From Kerstersia gyiorum (GTDB taxonomy: Bacteria > Pseudomonadota > Gammaproteobacteria > Burkholderiales > Burkholderiaceae_B): 64,000 nt of DNA. The first letter of the stretch is position 1; every line of letters begins with the position of its first letter. The stretch lies in NCBI RefSeq assembly GCF_004216755.1, contig NZ_SGWZ01000001.1:1302001-1366000 (forward strand), read 5' to 3'. The notes below the pieces were generated by a model. The model was not told the DNA's origin and did no database searches. It saw nothing but the letters and a program-made list of their open reading frames with translations. A program made the position numbers and the translations under genes. Of the stretch, positions 42,527 to 51,524 are shown one piece after another.

Positions 42527-43838
42527 ACATTTTCTCGATTTGCCTGCGGTGACGCAGGCGCGCGGCAGCCTGGCGCTGCCGGGTTCCAAGAGCATTTCCA
42601 ACCGGGCGCTGCTGCTGGCGGCCTTGTCACCTGGGCGTACCGAGTTGCGCGGCGTGCTGGCATCCGACGACACACGTGTCATGCTCGATGCCCTGGCAGG
42701 GCTGGGTGTCGGGGTGCAGGAGCGCGGGGCAGGTGAAGTGACTGTCGATGGCGTGGCCGAGTTCGCCACCCGCCAGGCTGAGTTCTTCCTGGGCAACGCA
42801 GGGACCGCATTCCGGTCGCTGACGGCGGCGTTGGCGCTGCATGGCGGCGATTACCGCCTGGATGGCGTGCCGCGCATGCGCGAGCGTCCCATTGGCGACC
42901 TGGTCGATGCCTTGCGCGTCCTGGGCGCCAGGGTTGATTACCTGGGGGCCGAGGGGTATCCGCCCCTGAAAATCGGTCAGGGTGTGGCGGGCCAGGGCGG
43001 CGATCGCGTCAGCGTGCAGGGCAATGTTTCCAGCCAGTTCCTGACGGCGTTGCTGCTGTCTGCGCCGTTGCATGTCCAGCGTACCGGCAAGGCATTGCGC
43101 ATCGACGTCGCGGGCGAGCTGATTTCCAAGCCCTATATTGGCATCACGCTGGCGATGATGGCCGATTTCGGCGTCCAGGTGGAGCAGGACGGATGGTCCA
43201 GCTTCCTGGTGCCTGCGGCCAGCCGCTATGTGTCGCCTGGCCGTTATCTGGTCGAGGGCGATGCGTCCAGCGCATCCTATTTCCTGGCGCTGGGGGCCAT
43301 CGGTGGTGGTCCGGTCCGGGTCGAGGGCGTGGGCGCGCGCAGCGTGCAGGGCGATATCGGGTTTGCCGATACGCTGGCGCAGATAGGCGCCACCATCCGG
43401 CGTGGCGATGACTGGATGGAAGCCGAGGGTGTCAATGTGGCGCGGGGCGAGCGCCTGCGTGCCTTCGACATGGATTTCAATCTGATCCCCGATGCCGCGA
43501 TGACGACGGCTGTTCTGGCGCTGTTTGCGGACGGACCGTGTCGTTTGCGCAACATTGGCAGCTGGCGCGTCAAGGAAACCGATCGCATCCATGCGATGGA
43601 AACCGAATTGAGGAAACTGGGGGCAGAGGTGACGTCCGGGCCTGACTGGCTGCGTGTCGTACCGCCTGGGCCGGAGCAATGGAAGCCGGCCGCCATCGGT
43701 ACCTGGGATGACCACCGCATGGCCATGTGCTTTTCGCTGGCTGCCTTCGGGCCGGTGCCGGTGCGCATTCTGGAACCAGGCTGCGTCAGCAAGACCTTCC
43801 CTGATTATTTCGATGTCTATGCCCGTCTGGTGGCATAG
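42519..43838 (+). CDS. aroA: 3-phosphoshikimate 1-carboxyvinyltransferase (EPSP synthase)
   Basis: A 439-residue class I EPSP synthase from a GTG at 42519 within the end of tyrA. Motifs: SLALPGSKSISNRALLLAA (Lys and Ser for phosphate and PEP binding), EFFLGNAGTAFRSLTAAL, the Arg-rich VPRMRERPIGDL, WRVKETDRIHAMETELR and TWDDHRMAMCFSLAAFGP. The Gly in GNAGTA is the glyphosate-sensitive form. The enzyme joins shikimate-3-phosphate to PEP in aromatic amino-acid synthesis. A longer in-frame frame upstream overlaps tyrA and is not used. Confidence 0.97.
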   Translation: MTEHFLDLPAVTQARGSLALPGSKSISNRALLLAALSPGRTELRGVLASDDTRVMLDALAGLGVGVQERGAGEVTVDGVAEFATRQAEFFLGNAGTAFRSLTAALALHGGDYRLDGVPRMRERPIGDLVDALRVLGARVDYLGAEGYPPLKIGQGVAGQGGDRVSVQGNVSSQFLTALLLSAPLHVQRTGKALRIDVAGELISKPYIGITLAMMADFGVQVEQDGWSSFLVPAASRYVSPGRYLVEGDASSASYFLALGAIGGGPVRVEGVGARSVQGDIGFADTLAQIGATIRRGDDWMEAEGVNVARGERLRAFDMDFNLIPDAAMTTAVLALFADGPCRLRNIGSWRVKETDRIHAMETELRKLGAEVTSGPDWLRVVPPGPEQWKPAAIGTWDDHRMAMCFSLAAFGPVPVRILEPGCVSKTFPDYFDVYARLVA

Positions 43839-43852
43839 CTGGAGCTTGTTTC

Positions 43853-44539
43853 ATGAAGAATTTCCCAAGCACGGACAGTACGCCGGCGCCTGTGATCACG
43901 ATTGATGGCCCGACTGCGTCCGGCAAGGGCACGGTGGCGCAGGCAGTGGCCAGCGCGCTGGGCTGGCAGGTGCTCGATAGCGGCGCCCTGTATCGACTGA
44001 CCGCGCTGGCGGCGAGCCAGGCCGGGATCGCCGATGAGGATCTGGATGGGCTGGCCCAGGCGGCACGCAGCCTGGACGTGCGTTTCGATGGTGGGGCGAT
44101 CTGGCTGGCCGGACAGCGTGTCGAGGAAACCATACGCCAGGAGGCCGTGGGCAACCGGGCATCGCGTATCGCAGCGCTGCTGCCCGTGCGCGAGGCGCTG
44201 CTGGCCCGCCAGCGGGCATTCCGGCAGGTGCCGGGCCTGGTGGCAGACGGCCGGGATATGGGCACTATCGTGTTTCCCGATGCCCCTTTGAAGATATTTC
44301 TGGTCGCGGATGCCGAGGCACGCGCACGACGCAGGGCTAAGCAGTTGAGTGACAAAGGGATTTCTGCTAATCTAGAGGATATTTTGCGCGACATGCGCGA
44401 GCGCGATGCGCGCGATACCCATCGCAGTGTGGCGCCGCTAGTGGCTGCGCAGGATGCAATAACCCTCGATTCGTCCAACTGGACAGCCGAGGAAACCACC
44501 CGGGCCATATTGCAGCTTTGGTCCGAAATCGTTGCCTAG
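43853..44539 (+). CDS. cmk: Cytidylate kinase
   Basis: A 228-residue nucleoside monophosphate kinase. The P-loop is TIDGPTASGKGTVAQAVA, followed by LDSGALYRLTALAA, DGRDMGTIVFPDAPLKIFL and the lid segment AEARARRRAKQL. It phosphorylates CMP and dCMP. Its position between aroA and rpsA is the same as in many proteobacteria. Confidence 0.97.
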   Translation: MKNFPSTDSTPAPVITIDGPTASGKGTVAQAVASALGWQVLDSGALYRLTALAASQAGIADEDLDGLAQAARSLDVRFDGGAIWLAGQRVEETIRQEAVGNRASRIAALLPVREALLARQRAFRQVPGLVADGRDMGTIVFPDAPLKIFLVADAEARARRRAKQLSDKGISANLEDILRDMRERDARDTHRSVAPLVAAQDAITLDSSNWTAEETTRAILQLWSEIVA

Positions 44540-44639
44540 GGGCCGCAAGGGTCGCCTGGGCTTTTCGTGAACTCCGCCTGGCCGGCTGATCCCCTGCCGG
44601 GCGTGTAACAAACGGCCCTCGGGCCGCTGTGGATTCTCA

Positions 44640-46352
44640 ATGTCTGCCAATTCTTCCATTATTCAAGCCGGCGGTAGCTTCGCCGATCTGTTTGCCGAAA
44701 GCGTCCAGAACCAGGACATGCGTTCCGGCGAGGTCATCAGCGCTGAAGTCGTGCGCATCGACCACAATTTCGTCGTTGTCAACGCCGGTCTGAAGTCCGA
44801 AGCGCTGATCCCCCTGGAAGAGTTCCTGAACGATCAGGGCGAAGTCGAAGTCCAACCGGGCGACTTCGTTTCCGTCGCGATCGACTCCCTCGAAAACGGC
44901 TACGGCGACACCATCCTGTCGCGTGACCGCGCCAAGCGCCTGTCGGCCTGGCTGCAACTGGAGCAGGCGCTCGAAAACAATGAACTGGTCACCGGCACCA
45001 TCACCGGCAAGGTGAAGGGCGGCCTGACGGTCATGACCAACGGCATCCGCGCCTTCCTGCCGGGTTCGCTGGTTGACCTGCGTCCCGTCAAGGACACGAC
45101 GCCGTACGAAGGCAAGACCATGGAGTTCAAGGTCATCAAGCTCGACCGCAAGCGCAACAACGTCGTGTTGTCGCGTCGCGCCGTGCTGGAAGCCACCATG
45201 GGCGAAGACCGTCAGAAGCTGCTCGAAACCCTGCACGAAGGTGCTGTGGTCAAGGGCATCGTCAAGAACATCACCGACTACGGTGCGTTCGTTGACCTGG
45301 GCGGTATCGACGGCCTGCTGCACATCACCGACATGGCATGGCGCCGTGTCCGTCACCCCTCCGAAGTCCTGCAAGTGGGTCAGGAAGTCGAAGCCAAGGT
45401 GCTCAAGTTCGACCAGGAAAAGAGCCGCGTCTCCCTGGGCGTCAAGCAACTGGGCGAAGATCCCTGGATCGGCCTGGCCCGCCGCTACCCGCAAGGCACC
45501 CGCCTGTTCGGCAAGGTCACGAACCTGACCGACTACGGTGCGTTCGTGGAAGTGGAAGCCGGCATCGAAGGCCTGGTGCACGTTTCCGAAATGGACTGGA
45601 CCAACAAGAACGTCGATCCGCGCAAGGTTGTCACCCTGGGCGAAGAAGTCGAAGTCATGGTCCTGGAAATCGACGAAGACCGTCGCCGTATCTCGCTGGG
45701 CATGAAGCAGTGCCGTGCCAACCCGTGGGAAGAGTTCTCCTCGAACTTCAAGCGTGGTGACAAGGTCCGCGGCGCCATCAAGTCGATCACCGACTTCGGC
45801 GTGTTCGTCGGCCTGCAAGGCGGCATCGACGGCCTGGTGCACCTGTCCGACCTGTCCTGGACGGAATCGGGCGAAGAAGCCGTGCGCAACTACAAGAAGG
45901 GCGACGAAGTCGACGCCGTGGTTCTGGGCATCGACGTCGAGAAGGAACGCATCTCGCTGGGTATCAAGCAGCTGGAAGGCGATCCGTTCAACAACTACGT
46001 TGCCACCTATGAAAAGGGTGCCGTGGTTCAAGGTACCGTCAAGTCGGTTGAAGCCAAGGGCGCAGTCGTGACCCTGTCGGTGGATGTCGAAGGCTACCTG
46101 CGCGCTTCCGAAATCTCGCAAGGCCGTGTCGAAGATGCAACCACCGCCCTGAAGGCCGGTGACAACATCGACGCCATGATCATCAACATCGACCGCAAGA
46201 CGCGTTCGATCCAGCTGTCGATCAAGGCTCGCGACAACGCTGAAACCGCTGAAACCATCCAGCGCATGTCCGAAGCCAGCGCTTCGTCGGGTACGACGAA
46301 CCTGGGCGCGCTGCTGAAGGCCAAGCTGGATCTCCAGCGCGACAACGGTTAA
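44640..46352 (+). CDS. rpsA: 30S ribosomal protein S1
   Basis: A 570-residue protein made of six S1 RNA-binding (OB-fold) repeats, the standard proteobacterial form. Recurring blade ends such as TDYGAFVDLGGIDGLLHITD, TDYGAFVEVEAGIEGLVHVS and TDFGVFVGLQGGIDGLVHLS mark repeats 3 to 5. It binds mRNA on the small subunit and helps start translation of structured leaders. Codon use is strongly biased to C-ending codons compared with its neighbours, as expected for a highly expressed gene. Confidence 0.98.
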   Translation: MSANSSIIQAGGSFADLFAESVQNQDMRSGEVISAEVVRIDHNFVVVNAGLKSEALIPLEEFLNDQGEVEVQPGDFVSVAIDSLENGYGDTILSRDRAKRLSAWLQLEQALENNELVTGTITGKVKGGLTVMTNGIRAFLPGSLVDLRPVKDTTPYEGKTMEFKVIKLDRKRNNVVLSRRAVLEATMGEDRQKLLETLHEGAVVKGIVKNITDYGAFVDLGGIDGLLHITDMAWRRVRHPSEVLQVGQEVEAKVLKFDQEKSRVSLGVKQLGEDPWIGLARRYPQGTRLFGKVTNLTDYGAFVEVEAGIEGLVHVSEMDWTNKNVDPRKVVTLGEEVEVMVLEIDEDRRRISLGMKQCRANPWEEFSSNFKRGDKVRGAIKSITDFGVFVGLQGGIDGLVHLSDLSWTESGEEAVRNYKKGDEVDAVVLGIDVEKERISLGIKQLEGDPFNNYVATYEKGAVVQGTVKSVEAKGAVVTLSVDVEGYLRASEISQGRVEDATTALKAGDNIDAMIINIDRKTRSIQLSIKARDNAETAETIQRMSEASASSGTTNLGALLKAKLDLQRDNG

Positions 46353-46358
46353 GAAGCG

Positions 46359-46688
46359 GTGACGAAGTCGGAATTGATCGCCATCCTGGCGGCACGCTAT
46401 CCTCAGCTTGCCGCCAGGGATGCAGATTATGCGGTCAAGACCGTCCTTGATGCCATGACCCAGGCCTTGTCCTCGGGTCAGCGCATCGAGATACGGGGCT
46501 TCGGGAGCTTTTCCCTGTCCCTGCGTGCGGCCCGTGTGGGCCGCAACCCCAAGTCCGGCGAACCCGTGATGGTTCCTGGCAAGAAGGTTCCGCATTTCAA
46601 GGCGGGCAAGGAACTTCGGGAAAAAGTCGATGAATCCGAGCCCGGCGAGAGTGCTGCGCAAGCAGTCGGAGAAGTCCCCTTCGAATAA
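46359..46688 (+). CDS. ihfB: Integration host factor subunit beta
   Basis: A 109-residue protein from a GTG at 46359. It has the HU/IHF fold with VKTVLDAMTQALSSGQRIEI, the beta arm RGFGSFSLSLRAARVGRNPK, the intercalating Pro of NPKSGE, and VPHFKAGKELREKV. It is about 15 residues longer than E. coli IhfB owing to an acidic C-terminal extension. With IhfA it bends DNA sharply and supports recombination and sigma-54 transcription. It starts 6 bases after rpsA. Confidence 0.96.
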   Translation: MTKSELIAILAARYPQLAARDADYAVKTVLDAMTQALSSGQRIEIRGFGSFSLSLRAARVGRNPKSGEPVMVPGKKVPHFKAGKELREKVDESEPGESAAQAVGEVPFE

Positions 46689-46763
46689 GGTGGCCTGGCC
46701 ACCGAACTGCGATGACGGCGTTTCTGGCCATGCGCCGGAGTGAACTGATGTCATCGGTAAAAG

Positions 46764-46797
46764 AGCCGGTTCCTGCTACAGCGGGAACCGGCTTTTC
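46764..46797 (+). terminator. Terminator of the gyrA-ihfB transcription unit
   Basis: AGCCGGTTCC (46764-46773) pairs with GGAACCGGCT (46784-46793) and is followed by TTTCTGTTT. It lies about 75 bases after ihfB and marks the end of the supraoperon. Confidence 0.85.
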
Positions 46798-46861
46798 TGT
46801 TTCACTGCCTGCGACAGGCAGTATCGTTCAGTGATGGCTGGCCTGTCCGGGAAGAGAGAAA

Positions 46862-47389
46862 TTGGTCAAATTGCACATGTTCTATGTCGGCGGCAATGCC
46901 GGCCGGTCCAACATCGAGGTTCATGATATCCAGTTTGCTGCCGTGGATCGGCCCGAAGCAGCCTGGCCGCTGTTGCGCCAGGCCTGGTTTGGCGACCCCG
47001 ACAAAATCCATGTTGATGGATACAGCGTGATCGAATGGGCGGATGGGCATGATGTCCGCTTGCTGCCTGCGCCGCCCGCTGCAGCACAGGTACGCCTGTT
47101 CTTCGTGAATGTGGGTGGCTATCGCGCCGACACCCTGGCAGAGCAGCATGAATATGGCTTGTTCGTTGCCCCTGACGCTGCGACGGCAAAACGCCGGGCG
47201 CTAGAGCGCCTGCTGCCAGGTATTGGCCACCAGCACCGCGACAACCTCAAGGACGTGGATGATTGCCTGATGCTGAACGAGCTGGGGGGCTGGCATATCC
47301 ATCTGAACGTGAACCCCGATGGCAGGGAGGCGGAGCCGGCCTGGCAGGGCTACCAGCCGATAGGTGTTCCGGCACGGACGGCTGGATGA
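46862..47389 (+). CDS. DUF1543 domain protein
   Basis: A 175-residue protein. Start TTG at 46862 is preferred because GGAAGAGAG stands directly upstream and gives the expected N-terminus MVKLHMFYVGGNAGRSNIEV. The family repeats a short element, with HDIQFAAVDRPEAAWPLLRQ in the first half and HVDDCL-like acidic residues in the second. DUF1543 proteins have no established function. The gene stands alone between the supraoperon terminator and the convergent SMR gene. Confidence 0.82.
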   Translation: MVKLHMFYVGGNAGRSNIEVHDIQFAAVDRPEAAWPLLRQAWFGDPDKIHVDGYSVIEWADGHDVRLLPAPPAAAQVRLFFVNVGGYRADTLAEQHEYGLFVAPDAATAKRRALERLLPGIGHQHRDNLKDVDDCLMLNELGGWHIHLNVNPDGREAEPAWQGYQPIGVPARTAG

Positions 47390-47419
47390 AGCGGGGGCCG
47401 GATTGCCCTGGCCCGCTGC

Positions 47420-47764
47420 TTAGTGCGCCAGGCTTTTGGAAAAGACATTGATGACCAGCACTCCGGCAATGATCAAGGCCAGGCCGAGTATTGCCGGCCA
47501 GTCCAGTGATTGCCGGAAGAACAGCCAGCTCACCAGCGAGATGAGGACGATACCCAGCCCGGACCAGATCGCATAGGCAATGCCGGTAGGCATGGTGCGC
47601 AGGCTGAGGGACAGGCAGTAGAAGGCAATGCCGTAGCCAAGGATGGTGATCAGGCTGGGCCAGGGGCGGGTAAAGCTGTTCGAGAGTTTCAACGTGGATG
47701 TCGCGATGACTTCCGCGACGATGGCGATCAGCAGATAACAGTAGCTGGCGGCGGTGGGTGACAT
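47420..47764 (-). CDS. Small multidrug resistance (SMR/EmrE-like) transporter
   Basis: A 114-residue protein with four membrane helices. The first holds the essential Glu (YCYLLIAIVAEVIATSTLKL), which binds proton or cation. The signature Trp region is AYAIWSGLGIVLISLVSWLF and helix 4 is AILGLALIIAGVLVINVFS. Drug-exporting members such as EmrE and QacE export quaternary cations in exchange for protons; guanidinium exporters have a different motif set. A single gene is present, so the pump is probably a homodimer. Confidence 0.93.
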   Translation of the reverse strand: MSPTAASYCYLLIAIVAEVIATSTLKLSNSFTRPWPSLITILGYGIAFYCLSLSLRTMPTGIAYAIWSGLGIVLISLVSWLFFRQSLDWPAILGLALIIAGVLVINVFSKSLAH

Positions 47765-48010
47765 GCTGCGGGTGTTCCAGGTGAAGGGCCGCCAGATGGC
47801 AGCCGGCGCTCGTGCGCGGTAGTTGAAATCGTAGCGCAGCGTAGGGGCATCATGGCTTTTTTAATGTTTGCACGATACCGTGCAGGGGAGTCCGGCCCGG
47901 GTGTGACAGCGCTGAAAACAGCGTTTACGCCTAGCCGGAAGACTCCGTATCATGACGCAAAGGCGCCGGCCGGCAGGCTGGCGCTTGTCGTTTCAATCAG
48001 GAAAGAATAG

Positions 48011-49213
48011 ATGGCTGAGCCAATAAACAGGCAAAAACGGGCAGTTTCTTCAGGCGGCATTATTGTCATTCTGGCCATGCTGACGGCATTCGCGCCGTTG
48101 GCGACGGATATGTATCTGCCTGCCTTCCACTTGCTGGAAAAGTATTTCAATGTACCGGAAGGCGGCGTGGAAGGCTCGCTGTCGGTATTTTTCCTGGGGC
48201 TGGCCTGCGGCCAGGCCGTCTATGGCCCGATGATAGACCGCTATGGCCGCTTGCGGCCTTTGATGGTGGGTGTCAGCCTGTATGTCGTAGCGACGGTATT
48301 GTGCCTGGTGGTGACGGATATCCGCTTTTTCATGTTGCTGCGCTTCCTGCAGGCCGCCGGGGGTGCCGCCGGCATGGTCATCGGCAGGGCCATCATCCGC
48401 GACTTGTACGATGACCGGGAAAGCGCGCGCGCCCTGTCACTCATGATGGCGATCGTCACGCTGGCGCCGATTCTCGGCCCGATTGTCGGCGGTTTTGTTG
48501 TTACCCACATGGGTTGGCGCGCCGTTTTCGTGATCATGCTGCTGTTCGGCCTGAGCTGCTGGGTGCTGGCATGGCGCTATCTGCCCGAGACGCTGCCGCC
48601 GGAAGCGCGCAGGCGTACCAGCCTGGGCGGTGTGTTTCGCACCTGGGGCACTTTGTTGGGCACGCGTGCCTTTGTGGTGCCCGCTATCCTGGGCGGCATG
48701 GCGCAGGCCTGCATGTTTGCGTTCATTACCGGTTCGCCGTTCGTATTCATGCAGTTGCATCATGCCGACGAACAGACTTACGGCCTGTTGTTTGCCGCTA
48801 TCGCCTGCGCGCTGATTGTCGGCGCTTCCATCAATCGGCGGCTGTTGCGGCGTTTTCCGCCAGCCCGCCTGCTGGCTTGGGCATTGCGCGTCAACGCGGC
48901 TGCCGGTATTTGTACGGTGCTGTCGGTCAGTCTGCATAGTCTGCCGTTGCTGTTCGTGCCGCTTTGGTTGACGATCAGCACGCTGGGTTTTATCGGTGCG
49001 AATGCGGCAGCCGTTGCATTGAGCGCCAGCATGCAACATGTGGGCAGCGGTTCGGCCTTGATAGGCGTGCTGCAGTTCAGCCTGGCTTTCGTGGTCAGCA
49101 GTGTGGTGGCGGCGACACAGAATGGCACGGCCTACCCGATGACGTTCGCCATGGCGATCTGCGGCACGACAGCGGCCGTGCTGTGGAAGTGTTTCTACCG
49201 CGCCAAGGCGTGA
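48011..49213 (+). CDS. Bcr/CflA-family MFS multidrug transporter
   Basis: A 400-residue protein with twelve predicted membrane helices. Family marks are LTAFAPLATDMYLPAFHLLE in helix 1 (Asp and Arg-like environment), the MFS loop YGPMIDRYGRLRPLMVG, and RFLQAAGGAAGMVIGRAII. Relatives export bicyclomycin, chloramphenicol, sulfonamides or metabolites. It is divergent from the SMR gene across a 246-base region and ends at a strong terminator. Confidence 0.94.
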   Translation: MAEPINRQKRAVSSGGIIVILAMLTAFAPLATDMYLPAFHLLEKYFNVPEGGVEGSLSVFFLGLACGQAVYGPMIDRYGRLRPLMVGVSLYVVATVLCLVVTDIRFFMLLRFLQAAGGAAGMVIGRAIIRDLYDDRESARALSLMMAIVTLAPILGPIVGGFVVTHMGWRAVFVIMLLFGLSCWVLAWRYLPETLPPEARRRTSLGGVFRTWGTLLGTRAFVVPAILGGMAQACMFAFITGSPFVFMQLHHADEQTYGLLFAAIACALIVGASINRRLLRRFPPARLLAWALRVNAAAGICTVLSVSLHSLPLLFVPLWLTISTLGFIGANAAAVALSASMQHVGSGSALIGVLQFSLAFVVSSVVAATQNGTAYPMTFAMAICGTTAAVLWKCFYRAKA

Positions 49214-49250
49214 GGCCCGCCCGGGCCTGAGCGGCTTTCCTGACTGTGGT

Positions 49251-49278
49251 CGGCCTCCTGCGGGAGGCCGTTTTTTTT
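49251..49278 (+). terminator. Terminator of the Bcr/CflA gene
   Basis: CGGCCTCC (49251-49258) pairs with GGAGGCCG (49263-49270) around TGCG, then eight T residues. Strong intrinsic terminator. Confidence 0.92.
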
Positions 49279-49524
49279 CCTGTCAGCGGTTCGTGAATCA
49301 AGAGGTGGTTTCAATTTCGTCATCAATACCTGCCGGAGATATTGTTATTTCCACTGGTTATGATTGATGGGAGTCTTTGTTCCATTATCGCGCGCCGGTA
49401 TATCGACATAATTCGAAAGTCGTTTTATTGATAAATACCGACTGCTATTGTTAATCCCGGTTTCATTCCATTTTTAATTAAGGTGGGGTGAATTTAATTC
49501 TAATGGTTATGAGTTACCGGGTGT
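49279..49524 (+). promoter_or_regulatory. AT-rich promoter region of the E1/TRAP operon
   Basis: About 245 bases, clearly AT-richer than the rest, without a coding frame. It contains several possible -10 elements such as TATTGT and TAATTC, but no single confident pair. It must hold the control region for the operon starting at 49525. Confidence 0.45.
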
Positions 49525-50526
49525 ATGGCAGATTTATTGGAGCTTTACCGGACCATGGTCCGGATACGCGCCTTCGAGGATGCGGCGGAGATCGCCAGCC
49601 AGGGCGGGGTGCAGGCATGGGGGTTGTCAGAATCCAGCAAACCGGCACTGGTGCGCGGGCCGCTGCACCTGTCCACGGGGCAGGAAGCCGTAGCGGCTGG
49701 GGTTTGCGCCCATTTGGGGCCACAGGATCTATTGACTTCCACGCACCGGGGGCACGGCCATACGCTGGCCAAGGGCGCGGACAGCAAGCGCATGATGGCC
49801 GAATTGTTTGGCCGGGCAACTGGCTATAACAAGGGCAAGGGCGGTTCCATGCATATCGCGGATTTCTCCGTGGGCATGCTGGGCGCCAATGGAGTGGTGG
49901 CAGCGGGATTACCGATTGCCGTCGGTGCGGCCCAGGCATTGAAACTGCGTGGCGTCGATGCCATTGCCGTTTCTTTCTTTGGCGATGGCGCGATCAATCG
50001 CGGCCCATTCTTGGAATCCCTGAATTGGGCGGTGGTTTATCAATTGCCGGTGCTTTTCGTTTGCGAAGATAACCGCATTTCCGCAACGACCGCCAGCGCG
50101 CCGATGACGGGTGGTGAAGGTGCCAGCGCCAGAGCGAACTCGCTGGGTGTGCCGGCGCTCAAGGTCGATGGCAATGATGTCGAAGCCGTCGCTGATGCGG
50201 CAGCCGGCCTGATTGCCGACATACGCGCAGGGCAGGGCCCCAGGTTGCTGCATGCGCTGACGGACAGACACAAGGGGCACGTATCGGTAGACCCCGGTAC
50301 TTATCGCGATCCCGCCGAGGTGGCGGCCGCGCTGGCGCGGGACCCGCTGCTGCGGGCACGCCAGCGCCTGGTGCAGCTGGGCCTGCAGCAGGAGGCCGCG
50401 CAGATCGAGGCGCAAGCACAGACGGAAATAGACGCGGCGCTGGCCGCCGCGCAGGCGGACCCGTTCCCGGAAGTGGCGGACGCCTATACGGATATCACGA
50501 CCACCGGTGAAGGAGCCTGGCGATGA
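49525..50526 (+). CDS. TPP-dependent dehydrogenase E1 component, alpha subunit
   Basis: A 333-residue protein of the pyruvate/acetoin/branched-chain E1 alpha family. The TPP-binding motif runs from FFGDGAINRGPFLESLNWAV to the Asn of LFVCEDN. HRGHGHTLAKGAD and GKGGSMHIADF are also conserved and close over the cofactor. An N-terminal insertion (about 25-45) is unusual. E1 alpha/beta pairs decarboxylate 2-oxo acids or cleave acetoin and normally feed an E2 lipoyl acyltransferase. None is encoded here. The gene overlaps the beta gene by four bases. Confidence 0.9.
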   Translation: MADLLELYRTMVRIRAFEDAAEIASQGGVQAWGLSESSKPALVRGPLHLSTGQEAVAAGVCAHLGPQDLLTSTHRGHGHTLAKGADSKRMMAELFGRATGYNKGKGGSMHIADFSVGMLGANGVVAAGLPIAVGAAQALKLRGVDAIAVSFFGDGAINRGPFLESLNWAVVYQLPVLFVCEDNRISATTASAPMTGGEGASARANSLGVPALKVDGNDVEAVADAAAGLIADIRAGQGPRLLHALTDRHKGHVSVDPGTYRDPAEVAAALARDPLLRARQRLVQLGLQQEAAQIEAQAQTEIDAALAAAQADPFPEVADAYTDITTTGEGAWR

Positions 50527-51524
50527 GCACGCTGAACCTGAGCTATGCGCAAGCAGCGGCGCTGGCGCTGACCGAGGCCATGGAGGCCGATCCGTCCGTC
50601 GTGGCGCTGGGCGAGGACCTGGGGCGCGGCGGCGTCTTCGGGCAGTATCGCGATCTCGAGAACCAGCCGCTGGTGCAGCGCTTCGGCGAGCAGCGCATCG
50701 TGGATACGCCGATTTCCGAGGCCGCCATTGTCGGGGCGTCGGTGGGCATGGCCCTGGCCGGGCTCAAACCGGTAGTGGAGTTGCGGGTGGTGGATTTCGC
50801 GCTTTGTGCCATCGACGAAATCGTCAATCAGGCAGCCAAGAATCGCTTCATGTTTGGCGGGCAGGGACGCGTTGGCATGGTGGCGCGCTTGCCCATAGGC
50901 TTGTGGAGCGCCTCGGCGGCGCAGCATTCGCAATCCCTGGAAGCCTGGTTTGCGCATATTCCCGGGCTGACCGTCGTGACGCCGGCGACGCCGGCAGACA
51001 ACTATGGCCTGCTGCATGCTGCGCTCGCATCCGGTGATCCGGTGATTTACATGGAGCACAAGGAACTCTGGGGTTCCAAGGGCACGGTGCATACCGGCGA
51101 GCCCGTGCCCTTGGGCAAGGCCCGGGTTGCCCGCGCTGGCAGCGATGTCACGGTGGTGTCCTGGTCGCGCCAGGTGCATGCCTGCACCGAGGCGGCAGAA
51201 CAACTGGCCGCTGAAGGCATCAGCGTGGAAGTGCTGGATTTGCGCACGATCTGGCCTTGGGACCGCGAGGCCGTGCTGGCGTCGGCGGCGCGTACCGGCC
51301 ATGTGCTGGTGGCGCACGAGGCGGTGCAGGTGGCCGGGTTCGGCGCCGAGGTGGCGGCGACTGTCGCCGAACATACGGGCGCAAGGGTGCGGCGCCTGGG
51401 CGCGCCGCGCATTCCGGTGGGCTATGCCCAGATACTTGAAAACGAATCGCGTATCGACGCCGGCAAGGTCCGCGCGGCGATCGTTGCCTTGCTCAATCAT
51501 TCTCCCTTGGAGATCGCATCATGA
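50523..51524 (+). CDS. TPP-dependent dehydrogenase E1 component, beta subunit
   Basis: A 333-residue transketolase-like beta subunit. The catalytic Glu appears in RIVDTPISEAAIVGASVG, followed by NQAAKNRFMFGGQ and the C-terminal transketolase domain with SWSRQVHACTEAAEQL and DLRTIWPWD. It forms the active alpha2-beta2 E1 with the upstream gene. ATGA overlaps on both sides tie its translation to E1 alpha and to the TRAP binding protein downstream, so the imported compound is a likely substrate or precursor for this enzyme. Confidence 0.92.
   Translation: MSTLNLSYAQAAALALTEAMEADPSVVALGEDLGRGGVFGQYRDLENQPLVQRFGEQRIVDTPISEAAIVGASVGMALAGLKPVVELRVVDFALCAIDEIVNQAAKNRFMFGGQGRVGMVARLPIGLWSASAAQHSQSLEAWFAHIPGLTVVTPATPADNYGLLHAALASGDPVIYMEHKELWGSKGTVHTGEPVPLGKARVARAGSDVTVVSWSRQVHACTEAAEQLAAEGISVEVLDLRTIWPWDREAVLASAARTGHVLVAHEAVQVAGFGAEVAATVAEHTGARVRRLGAPRIPVGYAQILENESRIDAGKVRAAIVALLNHSPLEIAS

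Noticed and set aside
44637..46754. 705-codon open frame antisense to rpsA and ihfB
   Set aside because: rpsA and ihfB are certain; the antisense frame mirrors their strongly biased codons and shows no family motif.
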